64,000 bases of DNA from Mactra quadrangularis (lineage: Eukaryota > Mollusca > Bivalvia > Venerida > Mactridae). Of the stretch, positions 53,301-61,760 are shown in pieces; the first letter of the stretch is position 1; every line of letters starts with the position of its first letter. The notes under the pieces were generated by a model. The model did no database searches. It saw only the letters and a program-made list of their open reading frames with translations, and was not told the DNA's origin. The stretch spans positions 70,273,110 through 70,337,109 of the forward strand of contig CM046301.1 of assembly GCA_025267735.1 (NCBI GenBank), written 5' to 3'. A program made the position numbers and the translations under genes.

Positions 53301-55107
53301 TAGTGTAACATAGTCTGATAGTAATAAGATTGTTTTATTTATTTATATTTTTTTATTGGATTTAACGCCGTATCAACACATTTTAGGTCATTTCACGGAG
53401 TCCAGCGCACCTAACCTAGCTTTCCTGGACCTTTGTCTGTAACCAGTACTCACCTACCCTTCCTCAAGGCCGGAAACTTCTCCATATTATCTAATCAATG
53501 GAGGAAAATTGACATTGTCTAATTTTCATGGAAGGGTATAACCTCCCCGGGTGGGATTCGAACCTGTACCCCCCTCGGGACACGAGATTCCGAATCCCGG
53601 CGCGCTACCAATTGCGCTATGGACCCGGATTTAATAAAATTGAACAAATTGTAAACTTTAGCAAGAGAACAAGATATAAAGTTTGAATTCTCAATAAATA
53701 TTCCATACAATACTTTGAACAATGATTAAGAAGAAATGATACAAGAGATATAGTTTTACCTGCTCCAAGGAAAATACCCAGATTAATGGAACCAACAAGG
53801 GCCACTGATGCAGCACCTGCGTGTTTAAATGTTCGTAGAAATTCTATGTTGTATACTCCAATAGATTGAGATGTTCCAAAAGCCATAACCTGTGTTTATA
53901 TAAAACTTACACTGGATGGACAAGCTAACAAAATTCCATTGACAATTAATACCTGTTTAAAACACTTTATTATTTGGCACTTGGCAGAAAAATATCTTAA
54001 TCAACAAACTGGAAAGGTAAAATGACTAGCCAAATGTGAGAAAAAAACTAATTCAAATATTCCCAATGCTATGTCATTCAAAACTGGCCATGAGGACAAC
54101 AATCTTAATTACTATGAAATGATGAGGCACGGAAAATGGACAAACAAAACATTTTTTTTGCAAACCTCAAATGGCTTTTAGCTAATAATAATTTATTTGA
54201 GATCTTCCAAGTTAGATTAATAACACTAGAGATTAATTCTAGGTCACCCAGTTAAAAGCCATTTGATAGTGTTTAAGTTTAATATAAGTCTTTATAATGA
54301 GTTTGGTTTGGATGTTTTAGAGACATAAACACAGCAGCATGTATAGGTATTGAAGCATTAATATTTAGTGTTAGGTTATCTTCAGCAAGTAACTACTGAT
54401 AACAAGCAAATGCATAAATGGTACAAGCTCAAGTTATTATAATGTGACAATAATCAGAAAAAACAGTTTACCGGTAATAACCTTACATCATGTCCCATAA
54501 ATAACTTCCATAGTTCATGTAGCAGTGCTTTGATAAAAAATAGAGTCACCACATTTCATGGCAAGTATTGTGAGTTTGATTCCAGGTTGGGGCTGCCTGC
54601 AAGACTGTAGTAACTCGCTCTTTAACACAATGTACTTACTACAGTCTTTCAATTAACCCTTGATGTACATTTGTAGAGTATGGCCATGAAATTCTTTCTA
54701 TCATTGTTTTTCTTATAATTACCTCTGTATCAAGTAGAGCTGTTATCAGTCACTGGTAAAACTTTGTGCTTAAACCTTGGACCTAGAGGATAGAGATCTA
54801 AGTCTCCCCAGGGACTGACTACCATGACATGACTGAAAACTTGTCAAAAGAGGCTAAATGCATCATCAAAGTTATACATCAGTGCAATTTTACTACCTGT
54901 ACTTTTAATTGATTTGAATGTTTCTTTAGTAATCCAAGAAATGGATTTTCATTCCTGAGTATGATTATATACCTTAACTCTTATGGAAATACATAAAATT
55001 AATTACGTAGGACAGAAAACATTGTAAAAATACCTGGATGAAGAAAGCTGACATCACTACAATACCTCCCCATAACCCTCCTTCTATGTTACATTCCATA
55101 GTGTCGG
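35206..55107 (-). CDS. SLC16/monocarboxylate-transporter-like carrier with two alternative TM1 exons
   Basis: A 12-TM major-facilitator carrier of the SLC16 type. Exons in transcription order: 55034-55107, then B (53760-53889) or A (44579-44705), then 39130-39273, 35883-36848 and 35206-35336. From ATG 55099 this gives 477 (A) or 478 (B) residues. SLC16 marks are EGGLWGGIVVMSAFFIQ (compare DGGWGW of MCTs), GPLASVL after TM2, the TM4-TM5 run SLATGVATAGSGFGAAIFP and YGWRGSLFIVSG, and GPPLAG before TM12. A hydrophilic loop of about 90 residues joins TM6 and TM7. Residues used for proton coupling in MCT1 are absent: TM1 Lys38 is Gln30, and the TM8 Asp/Arg pair is Ser334/Cys338. The substrate is therefore open; an orphan MCT-like carrier is the safest call. 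Confidence 0.9.
35883..36848 (-). CDS. Carrier gene, main exon (TM4-TM11)
   Basis: 966 bases (2 + 321 codons + 1), acceptor ATATTGCAG, donor GTAAAT. It starts LGYSLVYVPSHVLSGLYY and includes the YGWRGSLF segment, the TM6-TM7 loop, TM7-TM11 and GPPLAG. The loop carries a 13-residue tandem repeat. The open frame begins upstream of the first in-frame Met at 36717, which is not a start. Confidence 0.93.
36502..36579 (-). repeat. Two-copy 39-bp tandem repeat inside the coding exon
   Basis: 36502-36540 and 36541-36579 differ at 2 of 39 bases and encode EIEVKPPNHVNGG and EIEVKPPNNVNGG in the cytoplasmic loop of the carrier. In-frame and recent. Confidence 0.9.
36942..37110 (+). repeat. SINE family C, head and part of body
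   Basis: Plus orientation: tRNA-like head GCATTAGTTCAGTAGTAGGA, CTTAAGAATCAAGAGGTC, degraded B box AAGTTCAAACCC, then GCACTGCTAATTTCC and AGGTGTAAATGGGTA as in the reverse copy at 217-517. Confidence 0.7.
37588..37720 (+). repeat. 5S rRNA-like sequence (pseudogene or 5S-derived repeat)
   Basis: GAAGTTAAGCATCG, then GGGTTAATCTTTGGATGGG and TGTCCG, follow the order and spacing of the internal promoter of animal 5S rRNA (GAAGCTAAGCA, GGTTAGTACTTGGATGGG, GACCG). The flanks differ from 5S and the ends do not pair well, so this is not a working 5S gene. A 5S-derived SINE head is possible. Only one copy was noticed in the window. Confidence 0.55.
38498..38752 (-). repeat. SINE family A (reverse), near full length
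   Basis: On the minus strand: CTATTGATCGAGAAG, degraded B box, CATACTTTCGTGGAGCTA, CATTCTCCCTCCTACCA, CAGTCACTGAAT and CAATGTGTTGCCATGG. Same order as 28787-29100. The first part of the tRNA head is missing or decayed. Confidence 0.75.
39130..39273 (-). CDS. Carrier gene, exon for TM2-TM3/4
   Basis: 144 bases (2 + 47 codons + 1), acceptor ATATTATAG, donor GTAAGT. It encodes (G)PLASVLMTRWSHRQVAVLG, ALLANMGLIMMPFAPN and YAFYGILSG. This is the common exon that either of the two alternative exons must join. Confidence 0.92.
40403..40682 (-). repeat. SINE family B with 11-bp target-site duplication
   Basis: Minus orientation. It lies between GTATCAACAAT copies at 40392-40402 and 40683-40693. It has the reversed tRNA-like head (B box region GGTGGGATTCAAACCC read on plus), the middle block AACCAGTACTTACC and the 3' end GGGTTTAATGCCATAGC. 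In a carrier intron, in the sense direction of the gene. Confidence 0.88.
42305..42460. repeat. Dispersed repeat fragment shared with 51574-51699
   Basis: Shares TTTATTTTGGCATAGT/TTTATTTGGAATAGT at one end and GCACACCAACRCCAGGGATA with CACAAGAAA... CTTATT at the other. The order and about 130-base length are the same. Probably the 3' end of a retroposon. Confidence 0.55.
42853..43290. other. Carrier intron, no gene seen
   Basis: An open frame of 104 codons on the plus strand was examined and dismissed: it begins with a non-ATG codon, has no recognisable motif and lies in intron. Confidence 0.5.
43278..43327 (+). repeat. Five-copy 10-bp tandem repeat
   Basis: AGTAACAGTC, AGTAACAGTT, AGTAACAATC, AGTAACAGTT and AGCAACAGGC follow head to tail. 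Confidence 0.8.
44019..44529. mobile_element. MITE-like interspersed repeat, copy 2
   Basis: Same orientation and full-length alignment with 25780-26241. Ends GTCTGGTTCCC and AATCCAGACTA. GAACCCTGT occurs on both sides (44008-44016 and 44530-44538), which could be a 9-bp target-site duplication. It ends about 50 bases before alternative exon A of the carrier, on its downstream (donor) side. Confidence 0.65.
44579..44705 (-). CDS. Carrier gene, alternative TM1 exon A
   Basis: 127 bases (42 codons plus one), acceptor CTTCTACAG, donor GTATTT. It encodes MLTFGTTQSIGVYNIEFLR, then YFNTGNAAVSLVGSINLG and VVLGT(G). Homologous to exon B (53760-53889); about three quarters of residues are identical, with one residue indel in the TM1-TM2 loop. 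Enters in phase 0 and leaves in phase 1, as does exon B. Confidence 0.9.
44706..48170 (-). other. Carrier intron between exon A and the minisatellite
   Basis: Very AT-rich, no exon found. It includes a hAT-like candidate (46564-47108). CTTCAGGCTAGAGTGT near 48060 recurs at about 43922-43940, a small dispersed repeat. Confidence 0.5.
46564..47108. mobile_element. Possible non-autonomous hAT-like element
   Basis: It begins TAGGGATTAAACGATGATTG with a palindromic stretch around TTATCGATAA, and closes near 47108 with CGATTATATAATC, TGATTGATCG and AGGGTTG. The self-complementary GAT/ATC-rich ends and a TAGGG start recall hAT MITEs. The ends pair only roughly and no target-site duplication was seen, so this is a weak call. 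Confidence 0.3.
48171..53319. repeat. 5.1-kb minisatellite, 37-bp unit, about 135-140 copies
   Basis: The unit repeats every 37 bases (TGATCA at 48204, then 48241), with 35-base variants that drop TA in ACATAGTCT. Each unit has AGTGTTACAT, TAGTCTGATCACAG and then TCA/CCA/CTA plus AAGTCTAG. Variants: CATAGTCTAATCCTG type, mostly at the start (48171-48780); AGTACAG type, mainly 48800-49050 and 50520-51560; AGTCCAG type elsewhere. A non-repeat insertion lies at 51574-51699. The array is in the carrier intron between exons B and A. Confidence 0.97.
51574..51699. mobile_element. Insertion inside the minisatellite
   Basis: 126 bases unrelated to the array, flanked by TGAT on both sides (51570-51573 and 51700-51703), so a small duplication may mark an insertion. 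The sequence matches the repeat at 42305-42460. It may be a retroposed 3' end. Confidence 0.7.
53333..53631 (-). repeat. SINE family B, full length, with 11-bp target-site duplication
   Basis: Minus strand head GGGTCCATAGCGCAATTGG, TAGCGCGCCGGGATTC and B box GGTTCGAATCCC; body with CTTCCATGAAAATT and GGTCCAGGAAAGCTAGG; end GGCGTTAAATCC and T-rich tail. Flanks TAATAAGATTG (53322-53332) and TAATAAAATTG (53632-53642) match at 10 of 11. Sits between the minisatellite edge and exon B. This is the best reference copy of family B. Confidence 0.92.
53760..53889 (-). CDS. Carrier gene, alternative TM1 exon B
   Basis: 130 bases (43 codons plus one), acceptor ACACAG before GTT, donor GTAAAA. It encodes VMAFGTSQSIGVYNIEFLR, then TFKHAGAASVALVGS and INLGIFLGA(G). 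Same phases as exon A. Including both A and B, or neither, would shift the frame. The open frame running past the donor into the SINE is not coding. Confidence 0.9.
54540..54835 (+). repeat. Diverged SINE related to family A
   Basis: GGCCATGAAATTCTTTCTA, GTAGAGCTGTTATCAGTCACTG, TAGAGATCTAAGTCTCCCCAGG and GACTGACTACC follow the order of the family-A body at 28870-29050. The head is only weakly tRNA-like (GTTTGATTCCAGG). In the carrier's first coding intron. Confidence 0.5.
55034..55107 (-). CDS. Carrier gene, first coding exon
   Basis: 74 bases, acceptor TTATTTTAG, donor CAG/GTATTT. The ATG at 55099 has A at -3 and G at +4 and gives MECNIEGGLWGGIVVMSAFFIQ in two pieces: MECNIEGGLWGG and IVVMSAFFIQ, the start of TM1. 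The short N-terminus is normal for SLC16. The frame is also open upstream across the exon, but the candidate preceding exon (ending at 56624) has an in-frame stop and no in-frame ATG. Confidence 0.8.
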
Positions 55108-55676
55108 CTAAAATAAGTAAATATATGACATGAAGTCACATGTTACACCTTTCAAGAAAAAAGCAAATTATATGAACTTATAACAGATTGAATCTTATTC
55201 CAATTCTTGATGAAGATCAAACAGGAATATTGGCTATGAAATTATTTTTTATTTTGAAGAGAAATCATATCAGTAAATATGTTTTATATATTCATTCATA
55301 AAACTTTTTTGAAAAATAACAGATTATAATGATCTAGCAGTTTCTTTTCATAGAATAAGTCGTTTTTGCAATCCATCTTTACCTGTTTCTGTATGCGATT
55401 ACTAGGTGTAAATGTTAAACTCCTAGTGTGGCCTAAGACTTTGTATTTCTGGTAGTAAGAAAGCCTCCACCTCCTATAGTGGAGTGGACCAAATAAGCCA
55501 TCTCCAAAACAGGACCCACAAATATAAATTTTATCTTAAACTAAAAAAATCCCTGTTATTGTAATAAAAATTTATCAAACTGTAACACCACAATAATTGA
55601 CCCAACTGATTTAAATACTTACTACAGTACACTTACTTCTGTACTCAAATCTATAAAGATGGTTAAGTAAATAGGG

Positions 55677-56062
55677 AAAATGAAACCATGACTGGGAATC
55701 GTACCTGGTTCTCAGTGGTGGAATGCAAGACACTCGAAAGTGTCACTAAAGGGTTAACCAACAAGCAAGGCTATTAGAATTGACTTTATAGTCACCTATG
55801 ATCACCACACACTTCCCTCTTTTTTCATTTCTAGAGAGCTGGCATGGCTCTCAGTAAATGAACCGTCCACACTGGGGCCTCGCAGGAGTTTGTCCAACAT
55901 TTCTGACACTATTAAAACAAATTGAGCGAATAAAAACCACCACTCTAACTTGAAATCAAACCTGGCTCTCCATGGTGGTAGGTGGAACACTCAACTGCGT
56001 CGGTAAAGGGTTTACCCAACAGCAAGGCTGTTGAAAGTGAGAATACACTCACCACGATTACC
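55677..56062 (-). repeat. Pair of diverged tRNA-like repeats
   Basis: 55677-55805 and 55926-56062 align (CCTGGCTCTC..GGTGG, CACT(C)AA, AAGGGTTTACCCAAC, GCAAGGCTGTTG, CACC..GATTACCAC). The minus strand has a B-box-like GGTTTGATTTC. Two old SINE heads or one local duplication. Confidence 0.45.
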
Positions 56063-56623
56063 ACAATAAATATCTGTATTAATAATTTATGCATCACTAA
56101 CTGATGAGTTTTAACAATACTGAAGTATCCCAAATGTATAAGTATAATGTTGTTGAATTGTAACAAATAATAAATTTATTGTGGTGATACCTCGATTTGG
56201 GACAATATCCATATGATAGACCTAACCGTGCAGTTGACTGCGCATGCATGCCTGGAAGGGTTTTCTTCCTGTTTAGTCTTTGAGACCCATTCTGTAAGTG
56301 AAGGGTAATCTTAGCCATGGTTTCGTTTGCCCTCACTATTGGTGCCAGACCTTTTTTTCCTAATATAACGGGCTGTTTACAGGCACCTTCCCCTCTTGAA
56401 ATTTCTTTAAAATCACGCTGTTTTCCCAAAATTTAACCATGGCTTTTTTTGTTCCCCTATCTATAAAATTGCATTAAAGTTTCCTCAAATGTTTAATTTA
56501 AAACAGGCCACAGGCCCCTTCCCGAAATACTGAAAAAAGCCCTGGGTGCACATGGCCAACGATAATCGTGAGTAGCCAAGTTTCATTATCCCTTAAAACA
56601 CAATATTATAGAACAAATCTTAC

Positions 56624-56820
56624 CTGTAAAAATTATGCAAAAATCTTCCCAATAAATTGTACAGTAAACAAACAAGCCTTCTGTACGTAGAAACTCTACG
56701 GTTACTGAATTTTTTTCTGAAGAAATAGAACCTTGACTTGAGCTGCAATCACATGGTGTTATGACATCATCACAAAGTGCACTTATCTGAACGATGTTTG
56801 CTGTCAATGAAGGTCATCTA
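56624..56820 (-). other. Possible untranslated first exon of the carrier gene
   Basis: TTTTTACAG/GTAAGA at 56624/56623 is a strong donor that fits the phase of exon 55034-55107. The sequence upstream has short ATG frames (for example ATG at 56817, 15 codons) and an in-frame stop near 56814, so if this is an exon it would be 5' UTR. No promoter element recognised. Confidence 0.35.
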
Positions 56821-57224
56821 ATGCAAGAAATTGAAATAAAAATACAACAAGCATATAACTGTTCAAAATTGAAACTGGAATTCAAGTTTCTGTTTTCCAT
56901 CCAATGGGTCCATGTCATGTCATGAAAACAAGGTCATCGCGAAAACTGGTTACAATTCATAATATTTAAGCTCTTTGGACAGAAAGTACATATCTAAATA
57001 CATTTAAGAAATTAAAATTAATTATGCAATCACTTTTTTATCAAATGCTTAACCTTTCATGAAGTTAGATTAAATAAGTATCTAAAATAAAGAAATCGTC
57101 GTCCTCTTTCAGTTTCAGCTGTTGTATAATTACTTTGCTAATGTACACTCGTATCGTTGTCGTCCTGAGTCACTAAATACTGTAAAGTACAGTAAAGATA
57201 AGTAAAATTTATGTAATATTCTTG

Positions 57225-57514
57225 TTTATTTATCTATTGGATTTAACGCTGTGTCAACACAATTTAGGTCATTTTAAGGCGTCAAGCGCACCTAACCTAG
57301 CTTTCCTGGACCATTGTCTATAACCAGTACTCACCTACCCTTCCACAAGGCAGCAAACTTCTCCATATTATCTAATCAATGGAGGAAAATCGACATTATT
57401 GTCAAATTTTCATGGAAGGGTATAACCTCCCCGGGTGGCATTCAAACTCGCACCCCCTCAGGTACGAGATTCCAAATCCCGGCGCGCTACTAACTGTGCT
57501 ATAGACCCTGGTTT
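57225..57514 (-). repeat. SINE family B with 12-bp target-site duplication
   Basis: Minus orientation, full structure as 53333-53631. Flanks GTAATATTCTTG (57213-57224) and GTAGTATCCTTG (57515-57526) match at 10 of 12. Confidence 0.88.
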
Positions 57515-57526
57515 GTAGTATCCTTG

Positions 57527-60500
57527 AAAATAAGGTAGAAAAAGTTTTAATGAGATGAATATCAACTAGTTAACGTGGAGAACGAAAACTGTAAATATTG
57601 GAAACGATGATTGGAAAGTCCATAAAAGCATTTACATGAGGTACTTAAGCTCCAACCAATGAAGAGGGTTTATATTAACTCTTATCTTGATTACCTGCCC
57701 CTTGTTTAAATAAGGTAGAAAACATAACTAACTACCCAGTGGCAGGAGTGCAGATTTTCTATATCTGGTTTGCACATTTCTGTCTACAGACAAGTAAATA
57801 TCTCTATTTCTTTTATCCATAGTCAAGTAATAATATCAGATCCTTAACATAGCAATACTTAATAATGTAAATGTTTCGATCATATTTAACATTAGGCTAT
57901 TTCATTATAAAGTACTTGCTATTATTACTCATAGTTATCAACATTTATTTATGAAAACAATGCTTTTGAACAAGTGCATATTTATCTCAGACATGTTAGT
58001 TTTTCCTTTGTTTATGGACAAGTGGCCTATAAGCAGGCATTCTGTAGAGCAAACTAGAAACAAACTTTTCTTCTTCTTCCAGTTATAGGGTAGGAATCCT
58101 ACTGGATTGTCTAGTACCCTGTGATTATAACTGTGTTGCCCGACAAAACAACTGATTAAAATTGATTAAAATTTTATAACTATTTACGAAGTATACAGCC
58201 TGGTTGGCTACTGGATCGGTTGGATGTTCACGACTTCCGCCCTGAACCCCTGTGGTATAGCAGTTCGTGAACCTGGTTGGTAGCCTAGCACATAAACCTT
58301 CCTTAGCACTCCTACATATAAATTCTCAAAATAATGGTAAAAATTCAAAGTAAGTTAGCAAGATTTCCAGATTCCAAAATTTACATCTAAACTGTTTCAT
58401 AAAAAACAAAGATAAATAAAGGATTTATAAATTTATTCTCAATATGTAATTCCTGTGTAGGTATATAATATACGTATGAAAAGAAACAACTTTTCTCTCA
58501 AGACAGAATTTAAACAGCTAATATAAAAGTTCAAATGGAGTAAAAAGATAACAATGACATCAAAAAATAACAACAAAACATTTATAATATATAATTTGTG
58601 TTAACATGATAGGACTAAAGCTCTTATTTCATGCGTAATCTGATTTAATACCGTCATGCATAATAAATCATCAAAAACAAACACAATTGCTAACAGCATA
58701 CACAATACAACAAACAAGGATAAAACATTCATACTATTATCAGACCATTCAGTATAGTGTTGAATGCTAGAAAATTGCAACATTACTTATTTCTGTACAG
58801 GTGATAGCCGACCATCAATCACCATCAACTATTCTATTTAGCAATATCATTATTCAAGCAACCGACTAACAGTAAAAGCTCTAACTTTCTGTACAGGTGG
58901 TATGTATACTATAGGAAGTTGCACTCTGAAAAGGAGAGAAATCCTATTTTTAAGGTAAACCCTGAAAATGATTCACAAGGCTGAGTTTTTTTGGAATCTG
59001 TTTACTCTTCAACAATTCATTATTATGTCACAATGAAGAAACCATTTAAAAATCTTAAAATATTTCGAAAATTGATCACTTCAAACTTAACCTTTTAGTA
59101 ATCGAACATAAGAAGTAAGTTCAAGTAACTGACAACAATTCTAAGATTTAAGATACATTTGTGTGTATAAAGTATATCAACAGGATGGTCAGCTATAGCC
59201 ATGTAGACAAAATAATTTATGTTGCAATTCTGTTTAAGTATATAGATATGTTCAAGCTAGATTGAATGGACTATATTAAAAGATGAACTACCAGTCAACT
59301 CTATACAACCACAGAACAACTTTAACATAACTATAATGAATGTATGAGGAGTGGTAGTTAATATATACATTGTATATACTTCTAATAAGATAATAATTAT
59401 GATGATGATTTATACAGAGAAATTTATAATCTATCATAATGAATGCCATGATATAATCAACCTTAAACTTAATTCATAATGCTTGATGTTTATTTTACAG
59501 AATGTTTGATGTTTATTTTACAGAATGCATGATATCCTAACAGCAACAAAGCAGTTATACTAACACAGAACACAATACATGAAGTCACTCTTGCACATGG
59601 GTAAAAGTTAAGAAGTCCAGAAATTCATGATTTTCATTTCTGCAGCTCTTAATTTAATGATAAAAATTCTTGTCTAAAAAATCCTGAACTTAAGTACTAT
59701 ACATAGAAACAAAATACATATAAGCAGATAGCACAGATGACAAATCTTTAATCAATAGCAATCATATCACTATGAAAGCAAATGATGCATAATGTTCGAA
59801 AAGCAGCAAAAATAATTAAAATCCATCAGCAAATTAAGTTCAAAATATAATTTTCTAAAAATGTTGACAAATGATATTTATATCTTTTCTTCCTGTATAA
59901 TATTTTCTTTGTATATTTTTTTCTGTACAAATGAACACTAAAGATGCCAAGAGACAAAGTATGGTTTCAACTTGTGTTGATAGCAGAACAACATACAACA
60001 ATAGCATTCAACAGATTATTCCAAGTATCAAAGTTAGATAACTCCAGATATTTCTGTATTACAAGTAAAGCAATATTTCCAGTTGAGTACATGAAATATT
60101 AGAATGTATGTATTCCATAAATAGGTCACTTATGTATACTTATTTCTTTTGAAATGAAGATCGGCATAGTGACAAAGCATATGCAACATTACATAGTTGA
60201 AGTAAACTGATTTTATAGCTACAAGTTCAAAGATTTCAACATTACCTTTCACTGTCTGTAATTGTTAAAAACATAAATTTTTAAAATATTGAAGCAAACT
60301 GACCAATCGATAGACATTTAAAATAAAAGTCACAAAACACTGTTCAATAATCTATATCATTACATCTTATAATAGGGTGTGTTTTACACATAACTATCAC
60401 CGTACAGTTGTAAGTCATTTTGCACTAAACTTGTCAATAACTGAACACTGCTTTACTATTTTCAAAAATGTCTCTTCAATACAATTTTGAGTTTTAGATA

Positions 60501-61340
60501 AGTTGGTAATTAAGTTGAAATCTGTAAACAAGCAGATTGACAAAATGGTAAATTAACAACATTTACTTCAATAGCAACATTATTACACAAACCACAGTCA
60601 AAGCTCCAATTTTCCTTCACACATCATTTTACAAATCAAAGTATTTAACATTTCAGGCATAGAAAGTATCCTTGTTTAAACCTAAAACATAAATATAGAA
60701 GAGACATCAAGTATCTACCCATAGCATAAATGGCCAGCTGTTACCAGAAAAAAATATCTTGATAGTATTATAATACATTACAAGAACTTCTATAACAAAT
60801 CAAAGTAAGATATATTTGTAAATTCACATCAAGCAAAATATATTTGAAAATACTAGAATAATGAATCAGCCAAAACCTTTCTTTCACAGCATATTTATAC
60901 AAACATCAAAGTTATACATTGAGAAACTTAATTCAAATAAATATTACATGAACTTATTGTTAGCACATAATTTACATTATGCAGGATTTCATTCCAATAG
61001 CACTAAAACAAATATTGTTTAACGGCAACAAATTGGTTACATTTTACATTAATTTATTGAATATTAACTATACACAGTTTAATATGACCAGAATAAATAT
61101 ATATATCAGCACATGTTAATATTTCTATTTTTATTATTACTAAGACATAATCATCTAGGCTTAATTTTGCAATAAAATGTACTTCCTATCTTTCAAGTCA
61201 AAATATTTCCTATAGAGAATGTTTATTTAATAATTTTCACAACAATACTCAAAATTTCTTTTTATACTGAGTGATATAACTTTGTGCCAATACTATGTGA
61301 CATTCTATATTATTTACCTCATGTGGTTTGTTTCCTATAT
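57527..61340. other. No gene recognised
   Basis: AT-rich sequence with no exon that matches a known protein and no long frame. A 22-23 bp direct duplication (TTGATGTTTATTTTACAGAA) occurs at 59483-59527. It could be the long 3' UTR or intron of a neighbour outside the window. Confidence 0.5.
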
Positions 61341-61349
61341 AGCCTAATG

Positions 61350-61357
61350 TGACGTCA
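61350..61357. promoter_or_regulatory. Perfect CRE palindrome TGACGTCA
   Basis: Full 8-bp cAMP-response element, within the 10-bp palindrome GTGACGTCAC, directly followed by a hairpin GGGTAAC/GTTACCC (61360-61382). It stands 30 bases before the 22-bp minisatellite. Motif match only. Confidence 0.5.
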
Positions 61358-61387
61358 CCGGGTAACAATCTGTAATGTTACCCTCTG

Positions 61388-61760
61388 GACATCACCTATC
61401 AGCCCGCTTGACATCACCTATTGGCCTGCTTGACATCACCTATCGGTCCGCTTGACATCATCTATCGGTCCGCTTGACATCACCTATCGGCCCGCTTGAC
61501 ATCACCTATCGGTCCGCTTGGCATCACCTATCGGTCCGCTTGACATCACCTATCAGCCCGCTTGACATCACCTATCGGCCGCTTGACATCACCTATCGGT
61601 CCGCTTGACATCACCTATCGGTCCGCTTGACATCACCTATCGGTCCGCTTGACATCACCTATCGGTCTGCTTGACATAACCTATCGGCCCGCTTGACATC
61701 ACCTATCGGACCGCTTGACATAACCTATCGGCCCGCTTGACATCACCTATCAGTCCGCTT
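61388..61760. repeat. 17-copy, 22-bp minisatellite with CRE-like core
   Basis: Units contain GACATCACCTATC followed by GGTCCGCTT. All are 22 bases except copy 9, which is 21, giving 373 bases in all. Each unit reads TTGACATCACC, one base from the CRE core TGACGTCA. GC content is well above the surrounding sequence. Confidence 0.95.

Noticed and set aside
48171..53319. CRISPR array
   Set aside because: Repeats are directly adjacent with no unique spacers, in a eukaryotic intron; this is a minisatellite.
53519..53722. 67-codon open frame on minus strand
   Set aside because: It is the family-B SINE head read through (GSIAQLVARR is the translated tRNA-like region).
44706..53759. A third copy of the alternative TM1 exon
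   Set aside because: Looked for the SIGVYNIEFLR coding pattern on the minus strand between A and B and did not find another.
56097..56429. 110-codon open frame on minus strand
   Set aside because: Non-conserved composition, overlaps repeat-like text, no splice or family support.
56586..56807. 73-codon open frame as N-terminus of the carrier
   Set aside because: Begins with TTG after an in-frame stop and has no ATG; the start at 55099 fits SLC16 better. Kept only as a possible untranslated exon.
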